Below are positions 46,492-56,342 of a stretch of 64,000 nt of DNA, piece after piece. How positions within the stretch are numbered: the stretch's first letter is position 1; each line of letters begins with the position of its first letter. The DNA is from Legionella gresilensis (lineage in GTDB: Bacteria; Pseudomonadota; Gammaproteobacteria; Legionellales; Legionellaceae): the NCBI RefSeq assembly GCF_900639865.1, contig NZ_CAAAHX010000004.1, forward strand, positions 1-64,000, read 5' to 3'. A program made the translations under genes and the position numbers. The notes below the pieces were generated by a model. The model was not told the DNA's origin and ran no database searches. It worked only from the letters and a program-made list of their open reading frames with translations.

Positions 46492-47469
46492 ATGACTATT
46501 TTTCTAAAAATAATTCGTGATCACTTAATTAATGAGTTAACAGATTATATGGGCAGCTCTTCAGCTGCAGATAAATCTATTTTTAATCTTATCTCTCAAT
46601 CTTTAAGTGCTGGTCGTGAAGCCACGCTTTCAAGTAAAAAACGTGGTATTGCAAGTCAGCTAATTCATGCATTAAATAATCTTGAGCATTCTCTTCCTGC
46701 CTTAACAAAATTAACTACTGCAGAGGTAAAAGAATCAAAGAAAACTAAAAGTCCAACTACTTCGGATAACCCTGATGAATCTATTCTACGACCACAAGTG
46801 ATCACTATTCCAGATAAAGCTATTGCAAGACAAATCATTAAATTATTAAACGAGGCGAAAGAAGACGCTAAAAGAATTAGTGACGCTTTAAATTATGATG
46901 AAGGTACATTTGGCCCTTTAATTCTAGACACTATAAAATTAATTGAGAATTTTTTAGAAAAATTAACTGATATGCAGCTAGAAAATATTTCTGATAACTC
47001 AGATCCCTATAATAAATTCTGCTATCACATGGCAAGTTATTTATTCAAGAATACTTTATCTGAACTACATTCTAGCACTTTAGATAAAATAACAAATAAT
47101 CCTAAAATAACTAATTCTCGCAAACTTACTCGAGAGAAAGAAATACTTGTTAAGGAAATGATTAAAACATGCAAAGAAGATTTAGATGGATTAGATAAAC
47201 ACAATAGTACCTATCAACAGCGCCGACAAAAGTGTGTTTTAGATAATATAGGTGAACTAAAAAGAAGAAATCTTAGTAAAGTTAATGAATATGGTATAAA
47301 TGTGAGCGTACCTATTACCTTTGCTTTTTTCTCTACGCTTAATATTAATGCACCTAAATTAGGTCCTGAGGCAGGCACCCTTAATGAATGTTTAACTAAA
47401 GCAGAAAATGAAATAAAAATGGAAAATATAGAGCATATTTCGTCAATTTCGAGCTTGACTTCACTCTAA
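46492..47469 (+). CDS. Hypothetical helical protein
   Basis: 325 residues, not recognised. AAGGAG lies 10 bases before ATG. No signal peptide or membrane segment. The sequence is helical and charged: FLKIIRDHLINELTDYMGSS at the start, a lysine/serine/threonine linker (VKESKKTKSPTTSDNPDE), then KAIARQIIKLLNEAKEDAKR and a basic segment (KLTREKEILVKEMIKTCKED). The C-terminus ends in SISSLTSL after acidic residues. It lies divergent from glmU. An accessory, possibly secreted, protein; this is inference. Confidence 0.65.
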   Translation: MTIFLKIIRDHLINELTDYMGSSSAADKSIFNLISQSLSAGREATLSSKKRGIASQLIHALNNLEHSLPALTKLTTAEVKESKKTKSPTTSDNPDESILRPQVITIPDKAIARQIIKLLNEAKEDAKRISDALNYDEGTFGPLILDTIKLIENFLEKLTDMQLENISDNSDPYNKFCYHMASYLFKNTLSELHSSTLDKITNNPKITNSRKLTREKEILVKEMIKTCKEDLDGLDKHNSTYQQRRQKCVLDNIGELKRRNLSKVNEYGINVSVPITFAFFSTLNINAPKLGPEAGTLNECLTKAENEIKMENIEHISSISSLTSL

Positions 47470-47502
47470 GATGAAAATCTTGTATAACCTATAAATAAAT
47501 AT

Positions 47503-47533
47503 TACCCGTAAAATGCTTGCGCATTTACGGGCT
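47503..47533 (+). terminator. Solo hairpin 2 of the dispersed repeat, probable terminator
   Basis: CCCGTAAAATGC and GCATTTACGGG form an 11-bp stem around TTGC with one bulged A. It matches the hairpin-2 stem of the 157-bp family but stands alone, 34 bases after the preceding stop. Little uridine follows (CTCCTAATTT). Confidence 0.7.
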
Positions 47534-47603
47534 CCTAATTTCTAAGGCATTATCCTTATCCGCTACCAATGAAGCAACATTCTATGTGTTAAACAACTGC
47601 TAC

Positions 47604-48614
47604 TTACGCACTAAGTTCGCCACTTAAATTTGTCTCCATTAATTTCTTTATGCGGTCAGAATTAAGATTTTTGCTCAACAAATAGAGTAATTTACAGTGT
47701 GCCGCTTCAGGTGTCATATCACGTCCACTAATTAAACCTGCTTGCTTTAATCCATGACTCGTTGCATATTGACCCATTTCAACCGAGCCCTGCTGACACT
47801 GCGTACAATTTACAATAATAATATTACGCTCACACGCCTGCTTCAGTAAATTTAAAAATTTTGGATCATAATTAGGCGCATTACCTGAGCCATAGGTTTC
47901 TAAAACTAAGCCTTGTAGAGGCTGCTGTAATAAATAAGCTAAAATATCGGTTAAAAAACCAGGAAATAAACGTATATTAGCAATTAAATGAGGCGAAATT
48001 GTTTGTAATTGTAATTCTTTTGTTGGTTTAGGCAACAAAAGTTTATGATGAATATTAATAGAAATTCCAATGCTTGCAAGGTGAGGATAATTAGGCGAAT
48101 CAAATGCTCGAAAACGTTCAGCACTGATTTTTTGGGTTCGATTACCTCGCAATAATCGTTGATTAAAATAAATACAAACCTCATGGATTAGCTCATGAGC
48201 ACATAACCATAATGAAGTAATCACATTATCAGTCGCATCATTTCTTACTTCTGATAAGGGAATTTGTGAACCTGTTATAATTACCGGTTTAGCAAGGTTT
48301 TCTAACATAAATGATAAGGCTGAAGCCGTATAAGCCATGGTGTCAGTACCATGGAAGACAATAAAACCATCATAGGCTTGATAATGTTCAAAAATATCTG
48401 TAGCAATACGATTCCAATCAGTCATCGTCATATTAGAAGAATCAAGTAAGGGTGCATATTCTTTAATATCATAATCAGGCATATCAGGATGATTTAAGGA
48501 AGGGATTTGAGCCAATGCCTTTTCAACATAACCCAGTGCAGGTTCATAGCCACAATTAGTTTTAACACTACTAATCGTGCCACCGGTATTTAAAATTAAT
48601 ACTCGTTTCTTCAT
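47604..48614 (-). CDS. ansA: L-asparaginase type I (cytoplasmic)
   Basis: 336 residues, the size of the E. coli cytoplasmic enzyme. It hydrolyses asparagine to aspartate and ammonia. The two catalytic threonine motifs are present: ILNTGGTISS (residues 6-15) and VFHGTDTMAYTASAL (about 84-98). TGSQIPLSEVRNDATDN and ETYGSGNAP are conserved. No signal peptide, hence type I. Single gene. Confidence 0.95.
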   Translation of the reverse strand: MKKRVLILNTGGTISSVKTNCGYEPALGYVEKALAQIPSLNHPDMPDYDIKEYAPLLDSSNMTMTDWNRIATDIFEHYQAYDGFIVFHGTDTMAYTASALSFMLENLAKPVIITGSQIPLSEVRNDATDNVITSLWLCAHELIHEVCIYFNQRLLRGNRTQKISAERFRAFDSPNYPHLASIGISINIHHKLLLPKPTKELQLQTISPHLIANIRLFPGFLTDILAYLLQQPLQGLVLETYGSGNAPNYDPKFLNLLKQACERNIIIVNCTQCQQGSVEMGQYATSHGLKQAGLISGRDMTPEAAHCKLLYLLSKNLNSDRIKKLMETNLSGELSA

Positions 48615-48826
48615 GTCACTAATTGATTTTTAAAGGATCACAAGTTTACCACAATGAACTAATTTTTTGAGTAAATTAAAAATTGAAAGTCGTTAGATTA
48701 ATAACTTTTGACCAGGGAAATGATTAGTCTTTAATTAAAAATTGAGTTGAGATTTATGAATTGGCTTATAAACACATATAAAAGTACTAATTATTAAGAT
48801 CTAAATAATGCAGTGTCTTTTTCCAC

Positions 48827-51800
48827 TTATTTAATTAAATCCATCCCAGTAGAGTTATCCTCTTCTCTTCGCGCTTTTTTTGCTAATTGTTTGGAAAAAT
48901 TCCGATCAAACATTGATCTTCTTTCTTCTAAAAACCTCTCTTTATGTAGATAAGAAGCTTCCGTTAATATCTTCTCTTCAATCTCATTGCCAACTTCAAT
49001 CTCTCTTTTAGACTCTTTCTCCATTGGGAGTGGTAATTGATCTTGGTCAGTATCCTCGCTGACAACCTCAATTTCTCTCTTAGAACTTTCCTCCATTGAG
49101 ATTGGTGATTGATTATGACGCTCTTGCTTAGTATTAAAGAAGCCTGCTGGGGTCATTGTTTTTCTTTTTCTATTTTGCTTTGCCTGTTGTTCTTCTATTA
49201 AAGTCTTATCTTCTTCAACCACCTGCATTGGCTCTATATTCTGCAACTTTTTATTTTGTCCTATTATGATATCCTCAGCGAGGCGTTGAAGGTCTCTAAA
49301 TGTAGGTGCCGGCGTTAAATTCTCTTTAGCCGCTTTATTAACTTGAGCTTGATAGACTTCAACTAATTCTATTGCTTGCTGTCTTTCTAACCCTTTAGCT
49401 TGTAAAATCGCTTCCATTTCAGTATTAGAATAGGCCGGCAAAATAGCCTTCATAAGCCGTCTCGCCAAAGCCTCACTAGGATGCCGACGGCCAGCCATAG
49501 TTACAGGATTTTGCGTACCAATAATTAAAAACCCAGGTTTCGTAGGTCTTTCTTTTTTATCATTATACCCCATTAGCAAATCATTAATTAAACGCTCCAT
49601 CATGGGAGAGCTGTTAATTTCATCAATGACGACAACAGCTCCCTCATTAAAGGCTTTTAATAAACAGGCCTTTTTCTCTTCTAAGGATAAACTTACAGGG
49701 ATATGATAAAAAATATTATCTGATAGTGGCACTGTTGTGTCATAAATAGAGACTTTTTGATAGCCTTGGGAGAGAAGCGCAGCTATCACAAGTTCGCTCT
49801 TTCCTGTTCCCGGCTCTCCTTCAAGAATTAATCCTCCTAAACCACCGTATTTTTGCGCATCCTCTATGCCCTGCTGTTTATACGTACGCAATGCTAATAA
49901 ATCTTGCAATTGTTGCCACATCGGTCTACGTGAGGGAGTTAATAAAAAATCCTTAGTCACTGCAACCGTTGTTGTATCGCGCTCTATTATTGTGACATCT
50001 GGTTTGAACTGCGTATCGAAGGTTAAACGATTTTCTACAGGCACATTATCAACAGCCACTTTGTAGGAATAAAATTTAGCTATGTCATTTAACTCGCTTA
50101 AGCTTAAGTTAGGATGCTCTTGCAAATATGAAGTGACAAACAGTGCCATCATCTGGACTTCACGTGGTGAAATTAGTACCTTATCGGCTGAGCATTCACA
50201 TAAAAAACGATAGACGTTAAGGAATTCACGGCTGATTTGTAAAATATGCTCATTGTTAAGTTTACTGCCAACAAAAACTGGTCTTAATATATTTTCATAA
50301 ATATACTCTTGCGGCATGGGCTCAAAGACTACAGCCCGACCATGTTCTGCAAAAAGAGATGCTAAATGGCGCTCATCACCATAATTTAAAGGATTACCCG
50401 CAAAAATGACTTTATGATTTGGACTTAATGGATGAATAATACCATCAATAAGTATTGTGGGCGGATTGTTAAATAATCCCTTAAATACACTAAATTCACT
50501 AGGTAGTAAGTTAGCTTCATCAATAAACAAAATCTTTTGCTGGTCAGGCTTATCATCCATCGCCCAATTTAAAAGATTATCTAACCCTTGATATAAAGTG
50601 ACATTATTTTTGTTCTTAAACTGCTTTTCAACAAAGGTTGATTTTCCTACGGCCGTTAAGCCAGTTAAAAAAACATAAGGACTGTAAGCCAATACCTCAT
50701 TAACTGCCGCTAACCGTTGTCTATCAAATTCTTCAGCAATAGCAGCACTGTTTGCTTCATCGAAACCTTTTAGTTTCACGCCACCAGATATACCATGTAA
50801 ACCTGCCCAATTTAGTTGACTATTAGTCTCGTTAGGATGATGACGTAAATACAGTAAACGTGAATAAAGCTTAGTAAAGGATTCTTGGCTAAATAAATTT
50901 TCCTCTTTCAGTTTATCAATTTCTTGAGGAAATAAAGAATATAATAAAGACCACTTATCCATTGGACTTACATTATGTACTTGAGTAATAGGTAGATAAG
51001 AAAAACTATTCTTATCGCTTACTAGCACAAGCTGGCCTGATTTTAATTTATTTAAGTTACTTAATAAAATTGGTGCTAACGCATCAATTAAATCTTGGGA
51101 AAAATGGCCTTTTAAAATAACAGGGGTACCTTCATCTATCGCCGTTAATAAAGCACGCTTATAAGATTGAAAAACTAATCCTTGCTCATTATTAAATTCA
51201 CCATGAATATGGGTTAATAAATCATTAGGCTCACATTCGGAAACATCAATCACTCGATAGCCTTTATTCTTCAACGATAATTGATGAATAGTTGCACCAA
51301 TATCATCGCTTACGATGGGTATAATCGAGTCGTTAGAATTACCCTGCCAAGTTTGAATCTCCTGGGTAACCTTTATAAAATCAGGTCGATTTAAAGCCAC
51401 TGGTAAATTAACACCTGGCGCAACATCAACCGTTAATCGAACTTTATGTTTTTGGCAAGCTGCTAAAAATAGTGCCCATTCATCTTCAGTTAATTCATGT
51501 GTTAATAGTACCTCTAGAGCCTGACCGTCATATTTTTCTATTAGGCCTGGAATATTAATTAATTGTTTGTTTTGACAAATATATTGATTTAAAAAAGTGC
51601 TGAACTGCCCGGGATTTAGTACTTGAGCTTGCGTATTAAGGCGGCTGGAAATCTGTACGTTAGTCAATAAATCAGCCCAATTATAACCTTCGCTTACTTT
51701 TAACTGTAAGTCTTTTGGCAATAAAATTTGTTCCCCTTCATGAAGGATATAACCTAGTGCAAGCGCTTGTTGCCAGAAATGTCTAAACTCAAAATCATTC

Positions 51801-54800
51801 CAAAGGCCATTCTTAATTTCAATTGGCATTGCTTTTTTTAAAGCCGTACTAAGCTCACCTTCAATAAAGATAAGCTTATCGCCCTTAATAGCCCAATAAC
51901 CTAATAGACGTTCTTTCCAATCAGCTGCATGATATAAATCAATTAAAGTAGTTTCACTGGTTATTTCAGCAGCATGATCTATCGTAGGTAAAGGCGCTAA
52001 TTGATTGAGTTGATCTAATAAAATGTCAGACGTGATTGGACAGGCTTCAACAGCATCAAAACGTGAATAAAAATCTTGACCCTGATAACAGTCTGGTTTC
52101 TTAGTATTAATTAAGCCAATGACCTGAGTATTATCTGGTAAAGGGGTCCCATCTGCATGAGGTGCTTTATCAATTAAAGCATTTAAGTTTACAATATCAT
52201 TAGCATCGAAATTATCGTAATTAACGATTAAATAAATTGGCGTTTTGCTGGTTCGGTATGCTTCAAGAAAATCATATAAGGGGCCACCAGGCCCTTTTTG
52301 TAAAACGCCAAACTCACCCTTACGTTTTATAAAAGGAGCTGAGCAAACTAAATCATCAGGTGAGTTAATATAGAAGCATGGGCTAGAAGTATGTTTACAA
52401 TAATCCTGTAAGCTAATTTGCAAAGCATTAATCTCATCAGAATCTGAAAACTCAACTAATGTTTTTTTCTTTTCTGGCGTTGTTAAATGCTGGCAATAAC
52501 GTTTAACTGAGCTTATTTCTGGCTTTGATTTCTTCCAAGTAGCCAAATATCTCGCATATTTAGTATAGGCAGCCGTCATGTTAGCCGCCTCCATGGCTAC
52601 TGGTTTTGATGCTGATTCGGATTCAATCAGGTTATCTGGATTGTTAGAATCATCAATGTTCAATTCAGCCGGATAACCACCTAAATCAAGTTTTATCCAT
52701 TGATTAGATACAAATGCTTCGGCAAAGGCATGACATGGATTGCCTACATATCGCGTTGGCACCTGAGCTTTATGCAAACGGTTCATTATGGTTTGAAATG
52801 CCAGAGTACGATGGCGGCAAGCACCTTTTTTCTGATTAATGATACTCTCTAAATAGTCTTTTCCAGTTGGGTTTGTTTTTTCAAATTTAAGCTCACCGTC
52901 AGTAAATTTTTTATTAAAAAACTCTTTCATTTTTTCATAATATGAAACTTGATCAGCAGGTAATTTAGGTTGTGGTTCTATTTTTAATAAGAATGAAATT
53001 TTGACTGTTTTATCTTTAGGGCCATACAGATAATATAAATTATCACGTTTAGAATATATAAGCTCAACACCAGGAACTGGCGGGTCAATATGATAGTGCG
53101 TCAGTAGTTCATGAGCAACCCAAGAATCTAAAGCGACGCCATTTGGCGAAAGAACAAGATCTTGATGGCCAAAATAGTAAGTCGTGCCACTTTGCTTTGC
53201 TTTCTCTTCAGCAACAAGCGTACGTCCCTTGTCAATAATTTCTGCTACACTAGATATTTGCTCTAGATTAGTAGGCTGAACAAGAAGGGGGTCGCCTACA
53301 TTATGTAATGAAAATGCTTCCTCTGGCGTACACGATTTTGGGTTAACTCTAAAATCGTTAAAGACTTGTTTACGATACATCCTTACGCTAGGCACTGGGA
53401 TATCTGGATCAAGCGGAAATAGGGTTTGTTTAAGATTATATTTTCTGCTTGGATCTAATTTTGTGTCTGCATCCATCGTTGCTGAATCATCTACAGAATG
53501 CGATTTAACCATTTTATCTGATGTCGCTTTATGGTTAGATTGCTTTTGTAATTTCCTTACTTGCTGGCTATTACTTTCTTCAACTTTTTCTAAAATATGT
53601 AATAAATTCCGCTCTCTTAGTAATTCTCTTAATTCGTCATCAATTAAAAGCTTAGGACAATCTCCTATATCAATTTTCTTAAGGTTAGGCGCTGCCTTAA
53701 TTATTGCTTTTAAATTATGAAGACTTATATCGCTACTCGTTAAATTAAGTTCCTCTAGCTTAGCTAATTGAAAATCCTGGGTATTTTTAAAAGTGGGAAA
53801 TATTCCTTTACAGTCAGATAAATCAAGTATCTGTAACTCAGCTGCTTGCTTAAAAATAGCTTCTAGACTAGATGTGTTAATTTTGTTATGGCTTAGACTA
53901 AGGTATTTAACATGACTAAAATTAACTTTATCTGTAAAATCAATGAATTCATTTTCTTCATCTAGTGAGTCACTTGTTAAGTCTAAATATTCAAGTACAT
54001 TGGTTTTTTTTAATAAAAAGTTCAAGCTTGCTCCACTAATTTTAGTGTTTTGGGCTACAAACTTTTTAAGCTTTGTTAAATTAAGATCTTGGGTAACATT
54101 ATCTTCGAAGGTAGCAAAACTTAACTGCAACACAGTAAGCCCTTCTGCTTTTTTTAACAAAGCGTAGGTAAGGCAATCATCAGAGCTAGTAATGGTTTGA
54201 GAATTAATCTCTAGTTCTTTTAGCTGAATAAATTTAACTTCGGCAGGTAAACTAACTCTTAAATTATCATTTTTTCCTAAGCTCAAGGTTTCAAGGTTTT
54301 TCGCCTGAGCTAAAATAAAAGCTATATTTTTTTCTGTAATATTACTGTCGATTAAGTGTAACGTTTTAAGATGCTCAAAATTAAGAGTCAGTATAGCTTC
54401 ATCATCCCCTAATCTTGCGCAGGCAGTTAAATCTAATGATTCAAGGTTTCGGGCATGTTTTAAAATTTTCTCTAAGCTTGCAATATTGATATTGCTATTA
54501 TTTGCGTCAAGTTCCTTAAGGTTGGAAAAGTAAATCCCTTCTTCTATTAGAATACTATTATTAAGTGCTACTTCCTCTATATCTAATATTTCAATAGCTG
54601 GCGCTCGCAGCGAAAAAGTAAGTAAATCCCGTAAATCAACTTTTTTTGAAGTAAGTGTAAGTTCTCTTAAGGAGCTAAAGGGTGTATCAATAATATTTGC
54701 TAAGGGAAAGTGATTTAATTCTAAGGTTTTAAGTGAGCTCGATTGTTGGAAAATATCCTGTAAATGTGTTGGCTGTAATCTATAATCGGAACTATAATTA

Positions 54801-55927
54801 AATGTTTCTATTTTTAAATGATCCAGATGGTCTAAATGCAAATTTTTTGTAAAAGATTGTATATCTGTCAGCTTTACTTGCTGTAAAGTTAAGGATTTAA
54901 GTGCGCTTGCTGATATTAATAATGACTCTAAGTTTGCTACACTGGTAGTAATGCTTTCTATTGAAAGTGCTTCAATGGTTTTGAACTCAGGTAAATTTTC
55001 AAAACCTGTACTTAAACTTAATTTCTTTAAACTGAGAGATTTAAGCTTAGGAAAATAACCAAGCAGTGTCGTTAACTCTTCTGCCTTAAGCTCACCTTCA
55101 AAATCAATAGTTAGTTTCTCTAAATTATTTAATTCTGAAATGGATACAATCTTATTATTGATTGTTAACGAACCCTCTCTTAGAAGTTTATTAAGTTTCT
55201 CTCTATCAAGCTTAAGTTGACTATATTGAGTATAAATGGGTAACTCTTTCGATAATACCAACAATAAATTATTAATATTTAATGATTCGGGTAAGCTGTC
55301 TAAATCAAGGTCTATAATAACAGCGTCAAAAGGAGGTATCGCTTGTCTAAATGTAGCTAAAACAGTATTTATATCACTAGTTTCTAAATCACTTACCAAT
55401 AATTGTTGGCTTGTCAAACTAACAGGCGTTTTTAATAAACTATTCAACCAATATTTATCTAGAATCTTAACCTTATCATGCTCAACAGGTGTAGCAGCTA
55501 TAACCTTGCTCTGAATTGCAGGAGTAATTAACTCACGAATTTCTTTCTTCTTTAGGCAAGTAATATTTGTTTTATTTAATGCTATTATTCTACCATCCTG
55601 CCAAAGGTAGACTGGAAAATCATTTTCCATTAATTGTTTAATACTCTCTATTACCCTCTCAATTTCCCAATCTTCTAAGTTCTTTAATGTCCAATCTGCA
55701 ATGACGAGGGATTTGGGCTTAGGCTGGCTTATTACATGGGCCTGTTTAAAAGGTGCCTGATTTCTAAGGACTCGATTGACAATTAACTTACCCTTAGGAA
55801 TACGGCTAAAAGCGTCTCCTTCACCTTTGCTCTTAAAATAAAATGACTTACTGTACATAAATGGATTGACATAAAAACTTGTATTATATTTTAGCAAATA
55901 TTTAAATAATGCGCTTGTTTGAAACAT
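48827..55927 (-). CDS. Giant LRR / transglutaminase-like / tandem AAA+ protein
   Basis: About 2366 residues from ATG at 55927; the frame opens to a TTG at 55975 and another ATG lies at 55858, none with a clear ribosome-binding site. Residue numbers here count from 55975. About 285-780: leucine-rich repeats (LKTLHLIDSNIT, LKELEINSQTIT). About 1050-1120: a transglutaminase-like site, GACRHRTLAF, NPCHAFAEAF and WIKLDLGG giving a Cys-His-Asp set. About 1225-1330: a degenerate AAA-like unit (IYLIVNYDNFD, GLINTKKP). About 1540-1680: another (VIDVSECEP, VILKGHF). Near 1773: Walker A LTGLTAVGKST and Walker B FIDEANLL. Near 2054: Walker A EGEPGTGKSE, Walker B VIDEINSS, then GTQNPVTMAGR. The tail (2290-2382) is acidic, then basic. 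A motor-like or remodelling protein aimed at host targets is plausible; function unknown. Confidence 0.85.
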   Translation of the reverse strand: MFQTSALFKYLLKYNTSFYVNPFMYSKSFYFKSKGEGDAFSRIPKGKLIVNRVLRNQAPFKQAHVISQPKPKSLVIADWTLKNLEDWEIERVIESIKQLMENDFPVYLWQDGRIIALNKTNITCLKKKEIRELITPAIQSKVIAATPVEHDKVKILDKYWLNSLLKTPVSLTSQQLLVSDLETSDINTVLATFRQAIPPFDAVIIDLDLDSLPESLNINNLLLVLSKELPIYTQYSQLKLDREKLNKLLREGSLTINNKIVSISELNNLEKLTIDFEGELKAEELTTLLGYFPKLKSLSLKKLSLSTGFENLPEFKTIEALSIESITTSVANLESLLISASALKSLTLQQVKLTDIQSFTKNLHLDHLDHLKIETFNYSSDYRLQPTHLQDIFQQSSSLKTLELNHFPLANIIDTPFSSLRELTLTSKKVDLRDLLTFSLRAPAIEILDIEEVALNNSILIEEGIYFSNLKELDANNSNINIASLEKILKHARNLESLDLTACARLGDDEAILTLNFEHLKTLHLIDSNITEKNIAFILAQAKNLETLSLGKNDNLRVSLPAEVKFIQLKELEINSQTITSSDDCLTYALLKKAEGLTVLQLSFATFEDNVTQDLNLTKLKKFVAQNTKISGASLNFLLKKTNVLEYLDLTSDSLDEENEFIDFTDKVNFSHVKYLSLSHNKINTSSLEAIFKQAAELQILDLSDCKGIFPTFKNTQDFQLAKLEELNLTSSDISLHNLKAIIKAAPNLKKIDIGDCPKLLIDDELRELLRERNLLHILEKVEESNSQQVRKLQKQSNHKATSDKMVKSHSVDDSATMDADTKLDPSRKYNLKQTLFPLDPDIPVPSVRMYRKQVFNDFRVNPKSCTPEEAFSLHNVGDPLLVQPTNLEQISSVAEIIDKGRTLVAEEKAKQSGTTYYFGHQDLVLSPNGVALDSWVAHELLTHYHIDPPVPGVELIYSKRDNLYYLYGPKDKTVKISFLLKIEPQPKLPADQVSYYEKMKEFFNKKFTDGELKFEKTNPTGKDYLESIINQKKGACRHRTLAFQTIMNRLHKAQVPTRYVGNPCHAFAEAFVSNQWIKLDLGGYPAELNIDDSNNPDNLIESESASKPVAMEAANMTAAYTKYARYLATWKKSKPEISSVKRYCQHLTTPEKKKTLVEFSDSDEINALQISLQDYCKHTSSPCFYINSPDDLVCSAPFIKRKGEFGVLQKGPGGPLYDFLEAYRTSKTPIYLIVNYDNFDANDIVNLNALIDKAPHADGTPLPDNTQVIGLINTKKPDCYQGQDFYSRFDAVEACPITSDILLDQLNQLAPLPTIDHAAEITSETTLIDLYHAADWKERLLGYWAIKGDKLIFIEGELSTALKKAMPIEIKNGLWNDFEFRHFWQQALALGYILHEGEQILLPKDLQLKVSEGYNWADLLTNVQISSRLNTQAQVLNPGQFSTFLNQYICQNKQLINIPGLIEKYDGQALEVLLTHELTEDEWALFLAACQKHKVRLTVDVAPGVNLPVALNRPDFIKVTQEIQTWQGNSNDSIIPIVSDDIGATIHQLSLKNKGYRVIDVSECEPNDLLTHIHGEFNNEQGLVFQSYKRALLTAIDEGTPVILKGHFSQDLIDALAPILLSNLNKLKSGQLVLVSDKNSFSYLPITQVHNVSPMDKWSLLYSLFPQEIDKLKEENLFSQESFTKLYSRLLYLRHHPNETNSQLNWAGLHGISGGVKLKGFDEANSAAIAEEFDRQRLAAVNEVLAYSPYVFLTGLTAVGKSTFVEKQFKNKNNVTLYQGLDNLLNWAMDDKPDQQKILFIDEANLLPSEFSVFKGLFNNPPTILIDGIIHPLSPNHKVIFAGNPLNYGDERHLASLFAEHGRAVVFEPMPQEYIYENILRPVFVGSKLNNEHILQISREFLNVYRFLCECSADKVLISPREVQMMALFVTSYLQEHPNLSLSELNDIAKFYSYKVAVDNVPVENRLTFDTQFKPDVTIIERDTTTVAVTKDFLLTPSRRPMWQQLQDLLALRTYKQQGIEDAQKYGGLGGLILEGEPGTGKSELVIAALLSQGYQKVSIYDTTVPLSDNIFYHIPVSLSLEEKKACLLKAFNEGAVVVIDEINSSPMMERLINDLLMGYNDKKERPTKPGFLIIGTQNPVTMAGRRHPSEALARRLMKAILPAYSNTEMEAILQAKGLERQQAIELVEVYQAQVNKAAKENLTPAPTFRDLQRLAEDIIIGQNKKLQNIEPMQVVEEDKTLIEEQQAKQNRKRKTMTPAGFFNTKQERHNQSPISMEESSKREIEVVSEDTDQDQLPLPMEKESKREIEVGNEIEEKILTEASYLHKERFLEERRSMFDRNFSKQLAKKARREEDNSTGMDLIK

Positions 55928-56342
55928 ATTGATTAAACTTGAATCAATTAAGACTTTAAATCTCAGTAACTGCAACTTTAAATTTGGATTTAGAAAATTC
56001 CCTTTATTAAGTTATATAAGTTATTTATTTAAACCTATAAATCCTAAAATTATTTAACTAAATTTTTCAAAAGCTTATCTCATACGCTTAATAATTTTTA
56101 TCAAGAGGGCGAGATTTTATTTCTGTGCCTTACAAAATTAGTTTAACAATGCATTACATTTTTGAAATAAAATTATTTAATTTGATAATATATTACCCAA
56201 AAAGATTCAGAAAAATTAGTTTGCAAAACTGTAAAATATTACAAATTAACCTATTAGTTTAATAAAATCTGTGTTAGAAAAAACCTTAGTGCGGTATTTA
56301 GAAGCAAGATGCCATTTTATTTAATTTTTGGGTAGTAACAAC
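55928..56342. other. Divergent intergenic region, no gene seen
   Basis: AT-rich gap between the giant leftward gene and the rightward coiled-coil gene; both promoters should be here. TTG at 55973 could extend the giant protein. No operator, RNA or repeat was recognised. Confidence 0.4.
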
